Of a stretch of DNA of 64,000 bases, positions 43,370-52,203 are shown piece by piece. Numbering within the stretch: position 1 is the first letter of the stretch; every line of letters begins with the position of its first letter. The stretch is taken from NCBI GenBank assembly GCA_030263805.2, contig CP136010.1, positions 2,309,001 through 2,373,000 on the forward strand, given 5' to 3'. The notes under the pieces are model-generated. The model was not told where the DNA came from. It saw nothing but the letters and a program-made list of their open reading frames with translations, and did no database searches. A program made the position numbers and the translations under genes. The stretch is from Pseudomonas sp. FeN3W. GTDB lineage: Bacteria; Pseudomonadota; Gammaproteobacteria; Pseudomonadales; Pseudomonadaceae.

Positions 43370-43412
43370 GTCACCGCGTACCGCTTATCTTCAGGATGAT
43401 TCGAGGAGCTTC

Positions 43413-45983
43413 ATGGCACTCTTCAAGCGCACCGCCAAGGATTCAGGCGTTCTGAACCCGACCGATACCCGCAGCAAGCGCGGCGGGTTCACCCTCAAGC
43501 CATTGCTCGGTGGCCTAACAGCCTGCCTGATCGGGCTCGGCGCGGCCGCCGCGCTGATCTGGCTCGGGCTGCAGGGCGCTCAGCAGCAGCAACAGACGCA
43601 ACTCGCCGAGGCCTGGAGCCAGAGCCAGGCAAGCGCATTGCAGCAGGCACTGCGACGACTGCGTGCCGACGCCCAGACAGCGGTGGAGCAGCAACGTCTG
43701 GTGGACGTCGTCCGCGGTGATGCCGAGCGCAGGCGCGAAGCCGAACAGCGCCTGCTGGAGTTGCCCGGCGTGGTCGACGCGCACCTCAATCCACGCGGCA
43801 GAGCGGTGCCGGACACCAGCCGCCCGGGCCCGCTGAACTTCGCTGCGCTCGATCTGCTGCAGCGGGTCGAAGCAGGCCAGTCGGCCGCTCCGGAAGCCTA
43901 CAAGATCGACAACCGCTGGCTGCTCTACAGTGCGATTCCGCTGCGCGCAGAGGGTGAGCAGGCGATTCGTGGCACGCTGCTGCTGGTCAGCGATCTCCAG
44001 CACCTGTTCGCGACACTCCCGGCGCTGCCCGACGAAGCCGGCCAGCTGCGGCTGACCCAGCAGTTCTCCGGCGCACCCGAGCAGGTGCTGCTGCAGCGCG
44101 GCACCGCGGCCGACAATGCTTCCGCGCTGACCCTCGCCAGCGGCAACGCCAACTGGAAGCTGGCCTACCTGCCCGGTGCTATCGATCAGCCGGCGCTCAT
44201 GCCGCTGCTCCTGCTCGCGGCCGCTCTGGTGGCGATTGCCGGCGTGCTGATCGGCCTGCAGCTGGTGCTCGGTAGCCAGCAACGCAGGCTACGCGAAGAC
44301 GTGTTGCAGATGAGCCGTCTGCTACAGGAACTCTCCACCGGCAAGACCATCAAAATACCGGCCTTGAGCCTGCCGGTCCTCGACGCACTGGCCAGGAACA
44401 TGGTCCGACTGCCTGTCCGCCAAGCTGGGCCGGCTCCGACTCAGGCACCCGCCGCGGCTCCAGCCGTTCGGCCCGCCAAACCTACCGAGTACGTCGATCC
44501 GCGCTTGCCGGACACCGATATTCTCGACATCGATATTCTCGACGAGGACCAGGACATCTTCGGCCTCGACACCAAGGAGCGAGAACCCGCAATGAGCAGT
44601 GCCAAAGCCCCGAATTTGCCCGCCAGTATCTTCCGCGCCTACGATATCCGTGGCGTTGTCGGCGACAGCCTGACTACCGAGACCGCCTACTGGGTCGGCC
44701 GCGCCATCGGGTCCGAGAGCCTCGCCAAGGGTGAACCCAACGTATCGGTTGGCCGCGACGGACGCCTGTCCGGCCCCGAACTGGTCCAGCACCTCATCCA
44801 AGGCCTGCTCGACAGCGGTTGCGACGTCAGCGATATCGGCATGGTGCCGACGCCGGTGCTCTATTACGCAGCCAACATTCTCGCCGGCAAGTCCGGCGTG
44901 ATGCTCACCGGTAGCCACAACCCACCGGACTACAACGGCTTCAAGATCGTCATCGCCGGCGACACCCTGGCCAACGAACAGATCCAGACCCTGCGCAAAC
45001 GCATCGAGACCAACGACCTGTCCAGCGGCGTCGGCAAGGTCGAGCAGGTCGATGTACTGGAGCGCTACTTCGAGCAGATTCGCAATGACATTGCCATGGC
45101 CAAGCCGATGAAGGTGGTGGTCGACTGCGGCAACGGCGTGGCCGGCGTCATCGCCCCGCGCATGATCGAGGCGTTGGGCTGCACCGTGATCCCGCTGTAC
45201 TGCGAGGTCGACGGCAACTTCCCGAACCACCATCCGGACCCGGGCAAGCCCGAGAATCTGGTCGATCTGATCGCCAAGGTGAAATCCGAGAAGGCCGACC
45301 TGGGCCTGGCCTTCGACGGCGACGGCGACCGCGTCGGCGTGGTGACCAACGCCGGCAGCATGATCTACCCAGACCGTCTGCTGATGCTGTTCGCCAAGGA
45401 TGTGGTATCACGCAACCCAGGCGCCGACATCATCTTCGACGTCAAATGCACCCGCCGCCTGACGCCGCTGATCAGCGGCTACGGTGGCCGCCCGGTGATG
45501 TGGAAGACCGGCCACTCGCTGATCAAGAAGAAGATGAAGGAATCCGGGGCATTGCTGGCCGGTGAAATGAGCGGGCATATCTTCTTCAAGGAGCGCTGGT
45601 TCGGCTTCGACGACGGCATCTACAGCGCCGCGCGGCTGCTGGAAATCCTCAGCCAGGACAAGCGTGACGCCGAGCAGGTGTTCGCCGCGTTCCCCTGCGA
45701 TATCTCGACGCCGGAGATCAACATCACGGTGACAGAGGAAAGCAAATTCACCATCATGGACGCCCTGCAACGTGACGCTCAGTGGGGCGAAGCCAACCTG
45801 ATCACCCTCGACGGTGTACGGGTCGACTATCCCAAGGGCTGGGGCCTGATCCGCGCCTCGAACACCACACCGGTTCTGGTGCTGCGCTTCGAGGCCGACA
45901 GCGAGGAAGAACTCGGCCGTATTCAGGACGTTTTCCGCGCACAGCTACTCAACGTTGCACCCGACCTCAAACTGCCGTTCTGA
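43413..45983 (+). CDS. algC: Phosphomannomutase/phosphoglucomutase AlgC with membrane-anchored N-terminal extension
   Basis: An 856-residue protein. Residues 394-856 are the classic AlgC enzyme, making mannose-1-P and glucose-1-P for alginate, LPS and rhamnolipid precursors. Numbered from the internal ATG at 44592, the phosphoserine is Ser108 (TGSHNPP) and the metal site begins at Asp242 (DGDGDR), exactly as in the P. aeruginosa enzyme. Residues 1-393 hold two membrane segments (near 30-55 and 260-285) around a probable periplasmic sensor-like region, then an acidic linker (DTDILDIDILDEDQDIFG). The internal ATG has AAGGAG 12 bases upstream, so a short cytosolic form may also be made. Confidence 0.93.
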   Translation: MALFKRTAKDSGVLNPTDTRSKRGGFTLKPLLGGLTACLIGLGAAAALIWLGLQGAQQQQQTQLAEAWSQSQASALQQALRRLRADAQTAVEQQRLVDVVRGDAERRREAEQRLLELPGVVDAHLNPRGRAVPDTSRPGPLNFAALDLLQRVEAGQSAAPEAYKIDNRWLLYSAIPLRAEGEQAIRGTLLLVSDLQHLFATLPALPDEAGQLRLTQQFSGAPEQVLLQRGTAADNASALTLASGNANWKLAYLPGAIDQPALMPLLLLAAALVAIAGVLIGLQLVLGSQQRRLREDVLQMSRLLQELSTGKTIKIPALSLPVLDALARNMVRLPVRQAGPAPTQAPAAAPAVRPAKPTEYVDPRLPDTDILDIDILDEDQDIFGLDTKEREPAMSSAKAPNLPASIFRAYDIRGVVGDSLTTETAYWVGRAIGSESLAKGEPNVSVGRDGRLSGPELVQHLIQGLLDSGCDVSDIGMVPTPVLYYAANILAGKSGVMLTGSHNPPDYNGFKIVIAGDTLANEQIQTLRKRIETNDLSSGVGKVEQVDVLERYFEQIRNDIAMAKPMKVVVDCGNGVAGVIAPRMIEALGCTVIPLYCEVDGNFPNHHPDPGKPENLVDLIAKVKSEKADLGLAFDGDGDRVGVVTNAGSMIYPDRLLMLFAKDVVSRNPGADIIFDVKCTRRLTPLISGYGGRPVMWKTGHSLIKKKMKESGALLAGEMSGHIFFKERWFGFDDGIYSAARLLEILSQDKRDAEQVFAAFPCDISTPEINITVTEESKFTIMDALQRDAQWGEANLITLDGVRVDYPKGWGLIRASNTTPVLVLRFEADSEEELGRIQDVFRAQLLNVAPDLKLPF

Positions 45984-45998
45984 TTTGCGGAGCCCTGC

Positions 45999-46901
45999 AT
46001 GACCCTCAGCCGTGAAGCTGCCACCCAATTCGCCAAGGTACTGTCCGAGGCGCTGCCCTACATCCGCCGCTTCGTCGGCAAGACGCTGGTCATCAAGTAC
46101 GGCGGCAACGCGATGGAGAGCGAGGAGCTGAAAACCGGCTTCGCGCGCGACATCGTGCTGATGAAGGCGGTCGGCATCAATCCGGTGGTGGTGCACGGTG
46201 GCGGTCCGCAGATCGGCGACCTGCTCAAGCGGCTGAACATCGAAAGCCACTTCATCGACGGCATGCGGGTCACCGACAGCCAGACCATGGACGTGGTGGA
46301 GATGGTCCTCGGCGGGCAGGTCAACAAGAGCATCGTCAGCCTGATCAACCAGCATGGCGGCAGCGCCATCGGCCTGACCGGCAAGGACGCCGGCCTGATC
46401 CGCGCCAAGAAGCTCAAGGCCACGCGGCAGACACCGGAAATGACCAAACCGGAAATCATCGACATCGGCCATGTCGGCGAAGTCACCGGCGTCAATGCCG
46501 AACTGCTGGAAATGCTGGTGCAGGGCAACTTCATCCCGGTGATCGCGCCGATTGGCGTGGGCGAGAACGGCGAGTCCTACAACATCAACGCCGACCTGGT
46601 CGCAGGCAAGGTGGCCGAAGCGCTGAAAGCCGAGAAGCTGATGCTGCTGACCAACATCGCCGGCCTGATGGACAAGCAGGGCAGCGTGCTGACCGGCCTG
46701 TCCACGGCCCAGGTCGACGCACTGATCGCCGATGGCACCATCTACGGCGGCATGCTGCCGAAGATCCGCTGCGCGCTGGAAGCGGTGCAAGGCGGCGTCA
46801 ACAGCGCTCACATCATCGATGGCCGCGTGCCCAATGCGGTGTTGCTGGAGATCTTCACCGACGTCGGCGTCGGCACGCTGATCACCAACAGCCAGGGCTG
46901 A
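45999..46901 (+). CDS. argB: Acetylglutamate kinase
   Basis: Second step of arginine synthesis, phosphorylating N-acetylglutamate. The 300-residue length and N-terminal helix (REAATQFAKVLSEALPYIRRF) fit the arginine-inhibited hexameric form. Motifs: KYGGNAM near 29, VVHGGGPQIG near 64, and NINADLVAGKVAEAL near 193. Fifteen bases downstream of algC. An intrinsic terminator follows. Confidence 0.97.
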   Translation: MTLSREAATQFAKVLSEALPYIRRFVGKTLVIKYGGNAMESEELKTGFARDIVLMKAVGINPVVVHGGGPQIGDLLKRLNIESHFIDGMRVTDSQTMDVVEMVLGGQVNKSIVSLINQHGGSAIGLTGKDAGLIRAKKLKATRQTPEMTKPEIIDIGHVGEVTGVNAELLEMLVQGNFIPVIAPIGVGENGESYNINADLVAGKVAEALKAEKLMLLTNIAGLMDKQGSVLTGLSTAQVDALIADGTIYGGMLPKIRCALEAVQGGVNSAHIIDGRVPNAVLLEIFTDVGVGTLITNSQG

Positions 46902-46916
46902 AGCAGACGCAAAAGC

Positions 46917-46940
46917 AAAGGGAGCCTAGGCTCCCTTTTT
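46917..46940. terminator. Bidirectional terminator between argB and the DUF3360 gene
   Basis: AAAGGGAGCC (46917-46926), TA loop, GGCTCCCTTT (46929-46938) followed by TT. The A-run on one side and T-run on the other let it serve both convergent genes. Confidence 0.88.
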
Positions 46941-46960
46941 CATGCCGCGCTGTCCGCCAG

Positions 46961-48436
46961 TCAGAGATCGATACGGAACGACTCGAGCATAGCCGGAATG
47001 CCCGGGAACATACCGATGCCCAGCATCACCGCGCAAAGCACGATGAAGACGATCGTCGGGATGACCCAACGGTGCAGGTGGCTCAGGGACTGGCCCCGCT
47101 CCTTGTCGCCGATCAGCCCGAGATTGTCGAGCAGCACGGTCAGTGACCAGCCGAACACCGGGTTAACCAGCGCCGAAGAGAAGATCACGATGGCTGCCGA
47201 CTGCGAGGTCTTGCCCTCGCGGGTCATCTGCATGCCCGCTTCCAGCAGCGGCAGGAACACCCCGACCATCAATGCCACGCTCAGTACCGGCGGCCAGATC
47301 GCCAGGTCCATCGGATAACCCCAAAGCGCCGCAACCACGCAGAGCAGGCCGGTGAGCAACGCACCGGCGGGAATCGGGCGCTTGGCAATGGCAGCCGGCA
47401 CCATGAAGGTGCCCCAGGACGAGGCCAGGTTACCGCCGCCCAGCGACGTCCCGACGATCTGCCGTGCCGCTGCAACGCACATGGTGTCATCGATGTTCAT
47501 CAACACCTTCTTCGCCTTCGGCGGATAGTTCAGCTGCTGGAACACTCGATGTCCGAGAAAGTCCGGCGACCACATGGCTACCGCCAGCACGGCGAAGGGC
47601 GCGACGGCAATGAAGTGATGCAACTCGGGCAGACCGATCTGCCAGCCGGTGTTCTCGCCCCACCAGTACATTGGATTCAGGCTGGGCACGCCCGGCTCGG
47701 TGGTGAATTCGAACGGAGCGCCCAAGGCGAAGGCGATCACCGCCGCGAGCGCCGAGCCCAACGGAATCGCCAGCCAGCGCATGCGGATGTGTTCGAGATA
47801 GGCGTACATCACGATGGTGGCGAACACCACGACGAAGGCGATGTAGCCCATGTCGAAGCTGTCGGCCCAGCCAAACAGTTTCTTGATCTGCGAGGTGATG
47901 CCGATGAAGCCCAGGTACAGCAGCAGACCACCGCAGACGCCGTCGCTGGTCAGGCGCGCCAACAGGCTACCGCCCTTGAAGACACCCAAGGTGAAACCGA
48001 GCACACCCACCATGATTCCCAACGCCATCGGATGCCCGCCCGACGCGACGATCAAGGGAATCAGCGGGATCAGCGGCCCGTGGGTCCCGGCCAGGTTGAC
48101 CGTGGGATTGAGAAAACCGGAGAACACCACGACAAACAGCAGCGCCGCAATCAGCATCTCGTAGCGCGCGTTCTCGATCACGAACTCGTTGGAAAGCCCC
48201 ATCGGGCCGGCGAAAGCCGCAACAACAGCCGCCACCATGACGATCTTGCCGATGGTCGCCGCCATCGCCGGCACCCAGTCCTCGTACTCGAAACGGTAGT
48301 CACGAAACGGCAGGTTTATGCCCCAGCGCTTCGGCGCCATGATCTCCAGTTCGTGCTCGAGGTATTCAGAGCGAGTCGCGAAATCTCCCTTCGGCTTGTG
48401 AAGCTCCTGATAACTGCGTAGGTCCCTACCATTCAT
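46961..48436 (-). CDS. DUF3360 family polytopic membrane protein
   Basis: A 491-residue protein with about 12 membrane segments, matching DUF3360-type permeases distantly related to sulfate/xanthine-type transporters. The soluble N-terminus (SYQELHKPKGDFATRSEYLEHELE and PKRWGINLPFRDYRFEYEDW) is characteristic. NLAGTHGPLIPLIPLI and GGNLASSWGTFMVP resemble substrate-binding half-helices. Start is uncertain: ATG at 48436 fits the family N-terminus but lacks a good ribosome site; a TTG at 48490 is the alternative. Substrate unknown. Confidence 0.82.
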   Translation of the reverse strand: MNGRDLRSYQELHKPKGDFATRSEYLEHELEIMAPKRWGINLPFRDYRFEYEDWVPAMAATIGKIVMVAAVVAAFAGPMGLSNEFVIENARYEMLIAALLFVVVFSGFLNPTVNLAGTHGPLIPLIPLIVASGGHPMALGIMVGVLGFTLGVFKGGSLLARLTSDGVCGGLLLYLGFIGITSQIKKLFGWADSFDMGYIAFVVVFATIVMYAYLEHIRMRWLAIPLGSALAAVIAFALGAPFEFTTEPGVPSLNPMYWWGENTGWQIGLPELHHFIAVAPFAVLAVAMWSPDFLGHRVFQQLNYPPKAKKVLMNIDDTMCVAAARQIVGTSLGGGNLASSWGTFMVPAAIAKRPIPAGALLTGLLCVVAALWGYPMDLAIWPPVLSVALMVGVFLPLLEAGMQMTREGKTSQSAAIVIFSSALVNPVFGWSLTVLLDNLGLIGDKERGQSLSHLHRWVIPTIVFIVLCAVMLGIGMFPGIPAMLESFRIDL

Positions 48437-48624
48437 GCTAGTCAGCCATACCGAAAAATTTGCGCCACGGTACAGACTGACCCCGAGCAACTCATCACGA
48501 CCTTGAAACTATTGAGCTAGAGCGGTCTTTTATGATAGTAAGCAAGCTACTCATTGAGCTACTGGCATGCCAAATAGCCACGCCGAACCGCGCAGATCAG
48601 TTGAATCAAAGAGGTATCAGCATC

Positions 48625-49218
48625 TTACTGCTTTTGCCCTAGCAGTTCGGCAATTCGCTGGCGATCGCTGGCAAAGCTGACTTCCGCATCGGCGCGCGCC
48701 TTTTCGAAACGCTTGAGGTCGCGCAGCAGGCTTTGCTCTTCCTTTTCCAGGTTTTCGATCTGTGCCAACAGGTTACCCGGCACCTTGCGGCCCGCTCGCT
48801 CATGGTCCGCCGCCTGCTTGCGCAAGCTGGCGTGCTGGCTGCGTATGGATTGCAGATTGCCCCGAGCCAAGCCCATCACGCTGTCGAGCTCGGAAAGCTT
48901 GCGGGTTTCCGCCCGTTCGACATCCTCGACACTGGTATACAGACGCAGTAGCTGCGCATCCGATGCAGCGCGAGCCTTCTGCGCCTGCATACGGGCAAAC
49001 TCCTCCGCGGTCGGTGCCGGCGGCACCTCGCGGACCACTCGCCCTTGCTCGTTGAGCACCTGATATCCGCGCGAAATGTGTTGCGGCGGCACGCCATGGC
49101 GATCGAGTACGACCACGCCACGGTCGTCCACATAGCGATACAGCTCGGCAGCCGAGGCCAGTACCGGACATATGACTCCCAGCAGGAGCATCGTACGAGC
49201 GGCTACCGATTTACGCAT
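48625..49218 (-). CDS. DUF4124 domain periplasmic protein with coiled coil
   Basis: A 197-residue exported protein. Signal peptide residues 1-23 (TMLLLGVICPVLASAA), then a DUF4124 domain (about 24-65, ELYRYVDDRGVVVLDRHGVPP) and a long coiled coil (about 70-195). DUF4124 proteins are common in Pseudomonas but uncharacterised. It follows pyrE by 20 bases and may be co-transcribed. Confidence 0.85.
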   Translation of the reverse strand: MRKSVAARTMLLLGVICPVLASAAELYRYVDDRGVVVLDRHGVPPQHISRGYQVLNEQGRVVREVPPAPTAEEFARMQAQKARAASDAQLLRLYTSVEDVERAETRKLSELDSVMGLARGNLQSIRSQHASLRKQAADHERAGRKVPGNLLAQIENLEKEEQSLLRDLKRFEKARADAEVSFASDRQRIAELLGQKQ

Positions 49219-49238
49219 GGCGCATTACCTACCCAGAG

Positions 49239-49880
49239 TCAGATTCCGTACTGCTCGCGATAAGCCTGTACCGCGGGCAGGTGCTGTTTCAGTTGAGCGT
49301 CGTCGGCGAGATATTCCAGCACTTGCTCCAGGGACACAATACTGATTACCGGCATTCGATAATCACGTTCAACTTCTTGAATCGCCGATAGCTCGCCCTG
49401 CCCTCTTTCCTGTCGATTCAAGGCGATGAGCACGCCGGCGGCCTCGGCTTTCTGCGCCTGGATGATCTGCATCACTTCGCGGATCGCGGTGCCGGCGGTG
49501 ATCACGTCATCGACGATCAGCACACGCCCCGCCAACGGCGCACCAACCAATGTGCCGCCCTCGCCATGATCCTTGGCTTCCTTGCGGTTGAAGCACCACG
49601 GTAAGTCGCGCTGATGCTGCTCGGCCAACGCGATGGCGGTGGCCGCTCCGAGCGGAATCCCCTTGTAGGCCGGGCCGAAGATGACGTCGAAATCCAGACC
49701 GCTCTGCATCACCGCCGATGCATAGAAGCGGCCGAGCTGCGCAAGTGCGCTGCCACTGTTGAACAGGCCGGCATTGAAGAAATAGGGACTGGTGCGTCCC
49801 GACTTGAGAGTGAACTCACCGAAACGCAGAACGCCGCGCTCGATGGCGAAGCGAATGAACTCGCGCTGGTACGCCTGCAT
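49239..49880 (-). CDS. pyrE: Orotate phosphoribosyltransferase
   Basis: Transfers phosphoribose from PRPP to orotate in pyrimidine synthesis. 213 residues; PRPP-binding loop VLIVDDVITAGTA near 121-133 and the catalytic flexible loop with RKEAKDHGEGG near 98-108. Divergent from crc, the usual Pseudomonas arrangement. Confidence 0.97.
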   Translation of the reverse strand: MQAYQREFIRFAIERGVLRFGEFTLKSGRTSPYFFNAGLFNSGSALAQLGRFYASAVMQSGLDFDVIFGPAYKGIPLGAATAIALAEQHQRDLPWCFNRKEAKDHGEGGTLVGAPLAGRVLIVDDVITAGTAIREVMQIIQAQKAEAAGVLIALNRQERGQGELSAIQEVERDYRMPVISIVSLEQVLEYLADDAQLKQHLPAVQAYREQYGI

Positions 49881-49965
49881 GAAGAAATTTCCCGGAAAAC
49901 CACTGTTTTAGCTAATTGCGAAGAGCTTGGGTTATCATACACGCACGTGTTTTTAGGGGCCATTT

Positions 49966-50745
49966 ATGCGGATCATCAGCGTCAACGTGAATGGCATTCA
50001 AGCGGCGGCACAGCGGGGATTGCTCAGCTGGCTGCAAGCGCAGAATGCCGATGTCATCTGCCTGCAAGATACCCGCGCCTCTGCCTTGGAACTCGACGAT
50101 CCGGCCTATCAGCTGGACGGTTACTTTCTCTATGCCTGCGATGCAGAGATTCCGGAGCAGGGAGGCGTGGCGCTCTACTCAAGGCTGCAGCCGAAGGCCG
50201 TCATCACCGGACTGGGCTTCGAGACGGCGGATCGCTACGGGCGCTACCTGCAGGCGGATTTCGACAAGGTCAGTATCGCCAGTCTCTTAGTGCCTTCCGG
50301 CCACGGCGGCGATGCCAACCTGAACCACAAGCTCAAGTTCATGGACGAGTTCGCCCACTACCTGGACAAGCAGCGCCGCAAGCGTCGCGAGTACATCTAT
50401 TGCGGCTCGCTGTATGTCGCCCACCAGAAGCTGGATGTGAAGAACTGGCGCGACTGTCAGCAGGACCCAGGGTTCCTGGCTCCCGAGCGCGCCTGGCTGG
50501 ACGAGATTTTCGGCAACATGGGCTATATCGATGCCCTGCGCGAAGTCAATCGCGAAGGCGATCTGTTCAGCTGGTGGCCAGATACCGAGCAGGCCGAAAT
50601 GCTCAATCTCGGCTGGCGTTTCGACTACCAGATACTGACATCCGGCCTGCGCCGCTTCGTACGCGGTGCTCGCCTGCCACGTCAGCCGCGCTTCTCCCAG
50701 CACGCGCCGCTGATCGTGGACTACGACTGGACGCTGAGCCTTTAA
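49966..50745 (+). CDS. crc: Catabolite repression control protein Crc
   Basis: Crc works with Hfq to repress translation of mRNAs carrying A-rich CA motifs when preferred carbon sources are present. The 259 residues have the exonuclease/endonuclease/phosphatase fold (MRIISVNVNGIQAAAQRG start; NWRDCQQDPGFLAPERAWLDE; FDYQILTSGLR), a fold in which Crc is not enzymatically active. Its TAA stop overlaps the first unit of a heptamer repeat array, so the 3' end has been in contact with repeat expansion, but the final residues TLSL look normal. Confidence 0.97.
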   Translation: MRIISVNVNGIQAAAQRGLLSWLQAQNADVICLQDTRASALELDDPAYQLDGYFLYACDAEIPEQGGVALYSRLQPKAVITGLGFETADRYGRYLQADFDKVSIASLLVPSGHGGDANLNHKLKFMDEFAHYLDKQRRKRREYIYCGSLYVAHQKLDVKNWRDCQQDPGFLAPERAWLDEIFGNMGYIDALREVNREGDLFSWWPDTEQAEMLNLGWRFDYQILTSGLRRFVRGARLPRQPRFSQHAPLIVDYDWTLSL

Positions 50746-50838
50746 GCTGCAAGCTGCAAGCTGCAAGCTGCAAGCTGCAAGCTGCAAGCTGCAAGCTGCA
50801 AGCTGCAAGCTGCAAGCTGCAAGCTGCAAGCTGCAAGC
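50744..50838 (+). repeat. Tandem heptamer array (AAGCTGC)x13
   Basis: Thirteen perfect, uninterrupted copies of AAGCTGC from 50744 to 50834, then a partial AAGC. The array begins within the crc TAA stop. Perfect identity suggests recent slippage expansion. It is the left arm of the same repeat type as at 1267-1340. Because seven is not a multiple of three, all frames across it encode the same repeated peptide and none is likely to be a gene. Confidence 0.97.
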
Positions 50839-50940
50839 GAATCAGTGTCCGGGCGGCGCCAAACGCCTGCCAAACCTGTTCCTGCCTTGCAGCTTATGGC
50901 TTGAGCCTGCTTTTCCTGCCGCTTATGGCTTGCAGCTCGC
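50839..50940 (+). repeat. Intergenic repeat element, copy 2: spacer and right arm
   Basis: Contains GCGGCGCCAAACGC (about 50852-50865), as in copy 1, followed by units CTTGCAGCTTATGGCTTGAG and GCTTATGGCTTGCAGC, the reverse complement sense of the AAGCTGCAAG array. Left and right arms could pair into a large hairpin in transcripts of crc or the convergent DUF4870 gene and serve as a terminator. Confidence 0.7.
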
Positions 50941-50942
50941 CT

Positions 50943-51311
50943 TCATTTGACCAGCCGCCAGCAGAACGGATAGCGGTAGGGCTTGCCCTCGTTGGCACGG
51001 ATGCCGGCGATCACCACCAGCACCAGCGCCACTACGCTCACCAGTACCATCAGCGGAAAGCCGATGAGGATCCAGGCCAGTAAGCCGCAGATCATCATCA
51101 CGATGCTGAAGGTAAGCTGGAAATTCAGGGCTTCCTTGCCCTGCTGATCGACGAAGGGATCCATGTCCTTCTTCAACTGCCAGACGATCAGCGGACCGAT
51201 CACGTTGCCGATCATCGGCGCCAGAAACCAGAAGAACGACGAGTAGTGGCAAAACATCGCCCACTGACGCGCTTCGCGACTGGGCAGCGGCACGAGGTCC
51301 TGATCGGTCAT
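50943..51311 (-). CDS. DUF4870 domain membrane protein
   Basis: A 122-residue inner-membrane protein with three to four hydrophobic segments. DUF4870 pattern: ARQWAMFCHYSSFFWFLAPMIGNVIGPLIVWQLKKD and VDQQGKEALNFQLTFSI. Function unknown. It lies between rph (17 bases upstream) and crc, the standard Pseudomonas order, and probably shares the rph promoter. Confidence 0.9.
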   Translation of the reverse strand: MTDQDLVPLPSREARQWAMFCHYSSFFWFLAPMIGNVIGPLIVWQLKKDMDPFVDQQGKEALNFQLTFSIVMMICGLLAWILIGFPLMVLVSVVALVLVVIAGIRANEGKPYRYPFCWRLVK

Positions 51312-51328
51312 TTCGCGTTACCTCTCGC

Positions 51329-52051
51329 TCAGTCAGCCAGCGCGGCGCGCTGCAACTCGAACAACTGACGTACACCGTCCTGAGCCAGGGCCAGCATGGC
51401 ATTGAGTTCAGCAGGCTGGAACGGCGCACCTTCGGCAGTACCCTGCACCTCGATGAAGCCACCGGCGTCAGTCATCACCACGTTCAGGTCGGTTTCGGCC
51501 GCCGAATCCTCCAGGTAATCCAGATCCAGCACCGGCTCGCCCTGATAGATACCGACCGACACCGCAGCGATCATTTGCTTGACCGGATCGCCCGCCTTCA
51601 GACCGCCACGCTTCTTCAGTACCTTGAGCGCATCGATCAACGCCACCATGGCACCGGTAATCGACGCCGTGCGCGTACCGCCGTCGGCCTGGATCACATC
51701 GCAGTCGATGAACAGCGTGTTCTCGCCGAGCTTGCTCATATCAAGCGCCGCACGCAGCGAACGACCGATCAGGCGCTGGATTTCCAGCGTGCGTCCACCC
51801 TGCTTGCCGCGCGAGGCTTCACGCTGGTTCCGCTCACCGGTAGCACGCGGCAGCATGCCGTACTCGGCGGTCAGCCAACCCTGCCCCTGCCCTTTGAGAA
51901 AACGCGGAACGCCGGACTCGATGCTGACCGTGCAGATCACCTTGGTGTCGCCGAACTCCACCAGCACCGAACCCTCGGCATGTTTGGTGTAGTTGCGGGT
52001 GATGCGGATCGAGCGCAGCTGATCGGCGGCACGGCCACTAGGTCGCTTCAT
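51329..52051 (-). CDS. rph: Ribonuclease PH
   Basis: Phosphorolytic 3'-5' exoribonuclease that trims tRNA 3' ends. 240 residues, starting MKRPSGRAADQLRSIRITRNYTKHAEGSVL; the C-terminal active-site region DLDYLEDSAAETDLNVVMTD is intact, unlike the truncated allele of E. coli K-12. Divergent from yicC, with a TATAAT -10 hexamer 34 bases upstream. Confidence 0.97.
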   Translation of the reverse strand: MKRPSGRAADQLRSIRITRNYTKHAEGSVLVEFGDTKVICTVSIESGVPRFLKGQGQGWLTAEYGMLPRATGERNQREASRGKQGGRTLEIQRLIGRSLRAALDMSKLGENTLFIDCDVIQADGGTRTASITGAMVALIDALKVLKKRGGLKAGDPVKQMIAAVSVGIYQGEPVLDLDYLEDSAAETDLNVVMTDAGGFIEVQGTAEGAPFQPAELNAMLALAQDGVRQLFELQRAALAD

Positions 52052-52084
52052 GTATAGGTCCTGCTAGATAGGAAATTGACCGGC

Positions 52085-52090
52085 ATTATA
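52085..52090 (-). promoter_or_regulatory. -10 element of the rph promoter
   Basis: A consensus TATAAT on the minus strand, giving a leader of about 27 bases before the rph ATG. No convincing -35 at 17 bases. Confidence 0.5.
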
Positions 52091-52203
52091 GAGCCCATTG
52101 GCGCGGAAAAGGGTCGCGACCGTCCGGCCATCGCTGCCGTGACACCCCGTTTTCCTTTACAATCCTTCGCCTTTCGCAGCCCGTAATCGAGAGGTATCCC
52201 CCG

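Noticed and set aside
49940..49955. Small hairpin ACAC-GCAC-GTGT followed by TTTTT in the crc leader as an attenuator
   Set aside because: A four-base stem is too weak, and it lies where the promoter itself is expected.
50603..50836. ORFs encoding repeated LQAASC peptide across the heptamer array
   Set aside because: Artefact of a heptamer repeat open in several frames; no ribosome site and overlaps crc.
50744..50838. CRISPR-like array
   Set aside because: Period is seven bases with no spacers and no cas genes; it is a simple tandem repeat.
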